From assembly GCA_964035545.1 (NCBI GenBank), contig OZ037767.1:29741628-29805627 (forward strand): DNA of 64,000 nt, written 5' to 3'. Below are positions 57,978 through 64,000 of this stretch, piece after piece; within the stretch, counting starts at the first letter, position 1; each line of letters begins with the position of its first letter. The translations under genes and the position numbers were made by a program. The DNA comes from Bugula neritina (Eukaryota > Bryozoa > Gymnolaemata > Cheilostomatida > Bugulidae). The notes under the pieces were generated by a model, which was not told the DNA's origin, did not search any database, and saw only the letters and a list, made by a program, of their open reading frames with translations.

Positions 57978-60900
57978 CTAAACAGTACAGTCTCTAGAAG
58001 TATAATGTACAGTATATTCTCCATATCCATCTGTTAGACTCACATCATCTAGATCTGTGACATCATACAACTCACAACTTCCTGTTTGTATATCATAGTT
58101 TACTGACTGACAGAGACTACTGGATGTACAGATACGAATACACTGTGCTGCTGACTTTACAGTGTGAGTAGATACTGTGTGAGCATCTATTCTAGAACCT
58201 TCCACTTTACAGAACATCATTTGCTGACTGTCTCCTCTGTAGCTCTTTGGAAAAGCTACGGACTCTTTATCTAAAGGGAAGGCAAGCATACATGCAGTTT
58301 AACAGATACCTGCAAGCACCTGCAAGCACCTGCAAGCACCTGCAATAGCTCATGAAAATAAAAATTTAGTGTTGATGATTTGCTTAATGCTTAAAGCCTG
58401 GCCACACGATCGTGAGAATCACACGAAATCGTCTATTTGACACGAAAAAACATTCGTACGAGAAAATTTGAGGGAATTCTAACGAAATCGTCATCGTTGT
58501 GTACACACAACGATGACGATGGACGAAAAATCACAATCCACGATAAGTACCATTTGATTGGTCAATAAAATTCTAGCAACAGTGATTATTTCATTTCTAC
58601 TACGTTTCTCTATATTTGGCAATTTTCTGCTGCTTGTATCTCGTGCAAGACTCTTTCATGGACTAATAAAAATGACTTGTTGCCACCAAAGTGGTATTTA
58701 TTAGGGGTATATATAGTATAAACGCCAAATATTTACTACAAATTTCAAAAATAGCATAAATTAAGTAGTATTACCATGCCTATTTGCATCCAATTACCTA
58801 GTCTTACATTTATAGCAGCTGTAATGTATTTTGCGTAAAATAGCTATTGCAAGCATTATTCAATTCATATTCACATTGTAATCACAGCTTAAACTTTATA
58901 GCTTTGTATTTACGTACATGAGTGAGTTTTAAATTTTTTTTAAAATTTTATATGCATAAAAAATGTGTTTAAAAATTTTACCAATAAACAAAACTAACAA
59001 GTGTACACATAAAATACCAAAAAAATAACAAAAATGGCAAAATCTTTCCTTTATAGTTTATAACTTATATAAACTTGCGGTACCAATTCTGGCATAAAGA
59101 CTTTTCGTCTAACGAGTGTGTGGCTGGTCAATACGAAAAGATAACTCACGAAAATAGTCACACGAGTTTCGTGTGATTCTCACGATCGTGTGGCCAGGCC
59201 TTTACTCATTATACTTGATAATTCATTTAAAAATCATGTTTTTTCAGTCTTAGGCAGCTGCTTAACTGAACACATTGAGTTCTTTATCTTCTTTGTTCAG
59301 CCTAATTATAGATTTCTTACAAAGTAATTGAATATTTATCTGAGTTTTTGAATGTTATAAGAATCTTTTTGTTTTTGTAATACTGGCCTAGCACAGCTCA
59401 CCATTGCAAGGAAAGTTTTCATAAATTATGTCAGCTTGACCCATAAACTTCAGAGTATCCCAGTTTATAACATTTCCTCTGTCATTACACCCCAACTGTT
59501 CTATTTCTGTCTCTGTTAGTACGTAGTCCCACATGTTGAATAACGCTACTTTTCCTGGTACTGACTGTATCAATTGTAAATCACCTTTTAAATTAAAAAG
59601 AGCACATAACTTCAAAGCATAACAAATAACAGTGATAAAATACCACAGGAACCTGAATGTGCATTTTATTATACATAATTATATATAATTTCCAACCTTT
59701 TTAAACATTCATACTCAGTACAAACTGATCGGTCATCAATATGATAATGCTTATACTATATGCAGTGTTAAATGGGTCCATTATAAACTGTTATACTGTG
59801 TGCAAATAAAGCATTACTCAATATTGCATAATTAATATGTAATAGTGTCCAGGAAACACAAAGCTACATCAAGTAGCTTTACTCACCACCAAATTCATCT
59901 TGTTCATGTAATAGAATTATAGTTCCTCCACTGTTTATACCAGCTGATGCAAATAATGTGGCAGCAGTTTGTATGAGCTTGAGTTTCCCACGAGTTTCTA
60001 GGTCAGCATACCACTGTGATTGAATAATATAAAAGTCTGCATTTTCAATAATATTATGTGAATGAGCATGCAATTATGAACATTCTTAGTTGCAACTTGT
60101 TTGTCAATACCAAACATATTATCCTGCAAAAAGTTTCAAAGTTATATATATGTGTACCAATAAAGAGATTTAGGGAGCAATAGTCGAATTGAGTCAGTAG
60201 ATCGAATTCCAGTAACTCGAGTTGTCAGAAAGAGTAATTAGTCGAAATTGCCTTTTGCCACAGTATAAACAAGTCCGTTTGAGTTAAATAAATTGAAAGT
60301 ATATCAACTACAAAACTTTAAGTTATATTGACCGAGTATTTTAATATAAAAATATGACTGAATAGTTCAAAGTTAGTCTTCATTGCCCAGTATCTTCAAG
60401 CTGTTCAAACTCACGGCAAGTTTTCCTTCTGCCTGCCATGTGAAGCAGTGTTTATGCCAGCCATAGAGTGTGTACATTGGTGTGTTGGTCAACTCCATTC
60501 TATATGTATTTCTGAGAGTCTCTTGTATATTGCTGTTAATAAAGCTTAAAGCAAACTCATTATCTTCACCTGCCAGGTAATACGATTAAAATTACAGGTA
60601 TTCACTGCAACAATAATACAACACAATTTAATAATAGAGTAATTACAAAATAAAAATTATACAATGCCAATAATACCATACAACAATACAGTCCAATAAG
60701 ATAATACAATAATGCAGCAATAAGACATACAATTATATAATATAACTGTATAATAAAATAACATTGTTAAGCAAACTATGCTATAAACTAAGAAAATAAT
60801 ATTACATAAAATCAAACAAACGATTTACTTGGCAGAGAAATTGTGAACAGAAATCTATCAACTGTCGTTGGCAAGTGACTTTTGGAGAGCCAGAAACAGC

Positions 60901-62029
60901 AGGTAAAGTTTGAGAGTGCAGGTAGATTTTCCTGGTATACATAATCAGTAATAGATCTGTGTTGTGTGTATACTGGGAGTTGCTTACTCCTGCCACCTTT
61001 AGAACAACATTAGAATAACTAGCTTATAGTGTTGACTCGTATAATAGCTTGGTTTCATCCCAGATAGACGCTTCCCAGTTGGACGCTATTTTTTATTTTG
61101 GTACCATAATGATATATATACATTAACCGTTGTATTGATTGCTAAATAGCTAATATGCTTATATAATTATAATAGCTAATATAAAGTATTTGGAATAATA
61201 GCCTACTTTCACTGATTTGTGTGGGGCAAAAAACAGTAATACATTAATAACAGACATTATTTTTAATGAATACTTATTAAAGAAACAGTTATTTCAAACA
61301 ACAAGAAATATAGAATATGAAATAATTAAGTTAATGCAGAGCAAAGGAATTTATTTATGTGCTAAATAGCAAAGAATTGATCCAAGTTCATTTAAATATG
61401 CATATATTTCAACAATTTTTAAATAAATTGCACATAAAATATATATTGTACCAAAATAAATAAATAGCGTTTAACTGGGAAGTGTCTATCTGGGATGACA
61501 CCAATAGCTTGAGTAAATGAGAAGCAAGCACAGCACAGGTTTTATATTTATTTAAAGCAAAGCTATAAAATAATGCTATTTGCTTTTAATAACAATTAGT
61601 TATATATACAAGCCTTGTTTAACAAGCTTTATTAATTAACATATTATTTTACATAGTTTTACAATAATCTATATATTACATGATTCTATACATAATATAT
61701 TTCATGGCTTTATAATATATTACATATTTGATGATTCTATATATGGTATGTCACATATTAGTTATATATACAAGCTTTGTTTAACAAGCACTATTAATTA
61801 ACATATTATTTTACATGGTTTTACAATAATCTATATATTACATGATTCTATATACACAATATATTTCATGGTTCTATAATATATTACATATTTGATGATT
61901 CTATATATGATATGTCACATAATTCTATATATTAAACCTTGCATTATACTGATAAAATAACATACCTGCAGTGTAACGAATAACACAAAGCTGCCAGCAT
62001 ATGTATAGAAACAGACAGTATTTCAACAT
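57978..62029 (-). CDS. G8: secreted pentraxin-PAN protein, 329 aa, type B
   Basis: Exons: 61966-62029, 60829-60996, 60415-60569, 59887-60013, 59402-59584, 57978-58270. It is the duplicate partner of G6, with few coding differences (for example MLKYCLFLYICWQLC in the signal peptide and EIEQLG for EIEELG in exon 5). The calcium ligands Asp-Asn and Glu-Gln-Asp are kept. Intron 5 is enlarged by an 808-bp Harbinger-like insertion and intron 1 by a MITE inherited from before the duplication. It is the first gene of the array in the direction of transcription. Confidence 0.9.
58394..59201. mobile_element. PIF/Harbinger-like MITE in G8 intron 5
   Basis: An 808-bp insertion with near-perfect inverted ends of about 35 bp: AAGCCTGGCCACACGATCGT at the left and AGGCCTGGCCACACGATCGT reversed at the right. 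It is flanked by TTA (58391-58393 and 59202-59204); the homologous G6 intron has a single TTA there (AATGCTTACTCATT). A 3-bp TWA duplication and a GGCCTGGCCACAC-like end fit PIF/Harbinger. No coding capacity. A palindrome with 16-bp arms lies inside at 58487-58520. Confidence 0.8.
61051..61502. mobile_element. MITE with 8-bp target duplication (AATAGCTT), G8 intron 1
   Basis: Same element, site and duplication (61043-61050 and 61503-61510) as in G6, so it was copied along with the segmental duplication rather than inserted independently. Confidence 0.8.
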
Positions 62030-62240
62030 TTTCAACTCAATCTCTGAGCAGCTGTTACCTGCTGTTTCGGCTGAGGGCTGTAGCTGTTATCTGGGCTAGC
62101 ATTGTGCTGATTTATATGCTTATTATGACGTATTGATTTACTTATTTATAATATTATTGAGTGATTCCTAGCAACTAATGCTTAATAAAACACTTAGATT
62201 ATTATATTTTATCTGTTTGAATCTTTTGCAATTTAGCTTT
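62030..62240 (-). promoter_or_regulatory. Conserved upstream block of type-B genes (G8 copy)
   Basis: Third copy of the block seen above G2 and G6. It is closest to G2 in its first 70 bp (GTTATCTGGGCTAGCATTG is shared with G2) and to G6 further up, suggesting mosaic ancestry. Confidence 0.4.
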
Positions 62241-62859
62241 TAGCTAAGCAGGAAAATACTAAAAGATTTCTTTGATGACGCTGCTTTAATTATTACATTA
62301 AATCACTGTTTATTTCTATTATAATGACTACTAGTAATGCATACTATAATGAAACGTAGCAATAAAATTATAATTCTTGTCATCATTCCAGATAATTATT
62401 TAGTAGATGAAAGCATTGTATTTATAATCGATATATTTTCATTTATTTTGTGAATGTTTATCAAGCATTATTTTTATTATAAAACAAGACTCAATTCAAA
62501 CCTTTTAATTGCAATTTGTGAATCATATTAGAAAATGTTATTTACTGTTTTGGCAAATTAGACTTACTTTTCTAAACATTGCTATATTTACACTACTATA
62601 GTGAGAACTTTGTCTTCCGTTATTTGAGCTATGATACAAATTAATTGAATGATTAGACGGTGGTCCTAGATTTGCTAACATAAATTATAAGCCTTTGAAT
62701 ATATTATACACTGTTTATTAATAAATCCTTTAAAATTAAACATGAATAGTTTATATTGTATTATGCTATATGTTATATTACTGTACATTATATTATTATG
62801 ATGCACCAGTAGAATATAGCAGTCATGCATTTACCTTCATAATATTTAGTGTTTTCTGT

Positions 62860-62861
<2 letters not shown>

Positions 62862-62900
<39 letters not shown>
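62862..62900. repeat. (CAG)13 microsatellite
   Basis: Duplicate of the (CAG)20 tract near 50.1 kb, seven units shorter. Confidence 0.95.
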
Positions 62901-62903
<3 letters not shown>

Positions 62904-62956
62904 CAATATATTGATTATAGTTTTAAAGACTAGCCAATTGTTTGTTTCTATTTTAG

Positions 62957-63087
62957 ACGGATTGACATTACATTGTTTTAGCATGCCAGAAATGGAAATA
63001 ACACCGGATGCACTACCTATATAGACAGGATTTCTAGAATCGACTTTTTTAACAAGTCAAGCAATTCAATTAAAATAGTTTGAAGAT
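62957..63087 (+). pseudogene. Decayed duplicate of the exon-like block at 50284
   Basis: Same acceptor and frame start as the left copy, but TGG has become TAG at 63022-63024 and CAG has become TAG at 63076-63078. This copy cannot encode the full block. Confidence 0.55.
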
Positions 63088-63964
63088 AAAAAAGAACAAA
63101 GTAAATATGCAGCAATCAAAGTCACGGCTCAATTTAATCCAATATAGCTTTTGTAACCACATTTGTGACTTTTTTTAAAAACGAGTATGGGCCATCTTAT
63201 TCTCAAACCTAAAAACATAAATTTAACATAAGAAATCAGGCTACCTTGAAGCTATCAAAGAATAACAGAGTTTATTTGAATAATTCCGAAATTATTGGCT
63301 TTACAGCCATGACTGTTTTAACTATAATTTCATAGCTGGCATTGAAATGAAAGTTGAGTTAATACTGTTTTTAACTGCTGAAGTTGAAGCTTACATCAAA
63401 GTAAAGATGAGCTATAAAAAGAGCTTTGTTATGTTTGAAGAGTATGTAGACTTTGAAATCTTGCACATACAAGAAAACCTGAGCTAGTGAATGGCAAGAA
63501 AAGCTGCATAGATATATAGAAAGCCAGCTAAAAAATATTAGATACGGGAGAGTAGAACAAAAACATTTACAACATACTATAATTTATTAATTGTTTGTTC
63601 AAGTGTTACAACAGTGGGAAGCGCTATAACAACAGGCATAAGTATCAACCAATAAAAATAAAGTAGCAGCATTCACTAATTAGTATTATTTTTAGCTAAA
63701 TTTTGTGGTTACACAGCAAAATAGTTACATTATTTTCTATAGACTTGATGAATGAATTATTAGAGTTTTTCTTTCCTTTTTTTAAAATACTGGTTGAATG
63801 CTCTGTATTTTCTGGAGTATGCATTGTTGACACTACATGAGAGTTGCTATATGCATTAGCATCTACGTAAATTATTTCAGTATACTTGTCTTGTAACTTT
63901 TTTCATCATTGTATTATATGCAAATATATATCAAGTTAAAAGCTTTTGACTTTTGTAGCAGCTG
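63088..63964. other. Duplicated spacer
   Basis: Homologous to about 50.43-51.18 kb and then, after a junction near 63844 (GAGTTGCTATATGCATTAG), to 52.69 kb onward. No gene recognised. Confidence 0.55.
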
Positions 63965-64000
63965 CTAAAACTGTGTTGTTGAAATCTTATCCAAAATTTG
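63965..64000 (-). CDS. Partial terminal exon, duplicate of the Q-rich/basic protein gene
   Basis: Encodes the last codons QILDKISTTQF then TAG, identical in protein to the end of the gene near 52.8 kb. Cut by the window edge. Confidence 0.45.
   Translation of the reverse strand, partial: QILDKISTTQF

Larger units (their letters stand above)
53960..64000. repeat. Segmental duplicate of the G5-G6 block
   Basis: G7+G8 and their downstream flank repeat, in order and orientation, G5+G6 and flank (33.6-52.85 kb). Shared features include the type A then type B order, the MITE in intron 1 of the B gene, the CAG repeat and the terminal exon of the Q-rich gene. Differences are the BEL and piggyBac insertions in the left copy, the Harbinger-like insertion in the right copy, and a 1.5-kb indel near 63.84 kb. 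Confidence 0.85.

Overview
This is a 64 kb, strongly AT-rich window of an animal nuclear genome, most likely a marine-type invertebrate. It has genes split by GT/AG introns, a BEL/Pao retrotransposon, several DNA-transposon relics, microsatellites and large non-coding gaps. There is no rRNA, CRISPR array or operon. I could not identify the species.

The centrepiece, 12.9-62.0 kb on the minus strand, is a tandem array of eight paralogous six-exon genes, here called G1-G8 from low to high coordinate. I assembled each by splice-site reading. All eight keep the same intron phases (1,1,0,1,1) and an open frame of 326-330 aa. Each encodes a signal peptide, a pentraxin-type lectin domain (exons 2-5) and a C-terminal six-cysteine PAN/apple domain (exon 6). 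The PAN exon is almost invariant, while the signal peptide and pentraxin exons fall into several types. G5+G6 and G7+G8, with their flanks, form a recent roughly 10 kb segmental duplication.

Left flank (1-12.9 kb): a 1.3 kb inverted-repeat element with poly-G ends, a 370 bp palindrome, an (AT)n tract, and a five-exon minus-strand gene for a 180-aa signal-anchored or secreted protein of unknown family (6.7-8.3 kb). The rest shows no gene.

The array is riddled with mobile elements, several dated by empty sites in paralogous introns: an apparently intact BEL/Pao element in G5 intron 4 (34.5-42.5 kb, indistinguishable LTRs, ATTA target duplication), a piggyBac-type MITE in G5, a PIF/Harbinger-like MITE in G8, a MITE family with 8-bp duplications in G4, G6 and G8, and a fold-back element with 596-bp arms in G3.

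Between the two duplicated blocks (50-53.6 kb) lie fragments: a THAP plus HTH_Tnp_4 transposase relic, the 3' exons of a Q-rich and basic protein, a possible atlastin/GBP-like exon and a CAG repeat beside a decaying exon. The array looks like a young, expanding family of secreted recognition proteins in which the ligand-binding lectin diversifies while the PAN module is homogenised. That function is inferred from domain families, not shown by the sequence.
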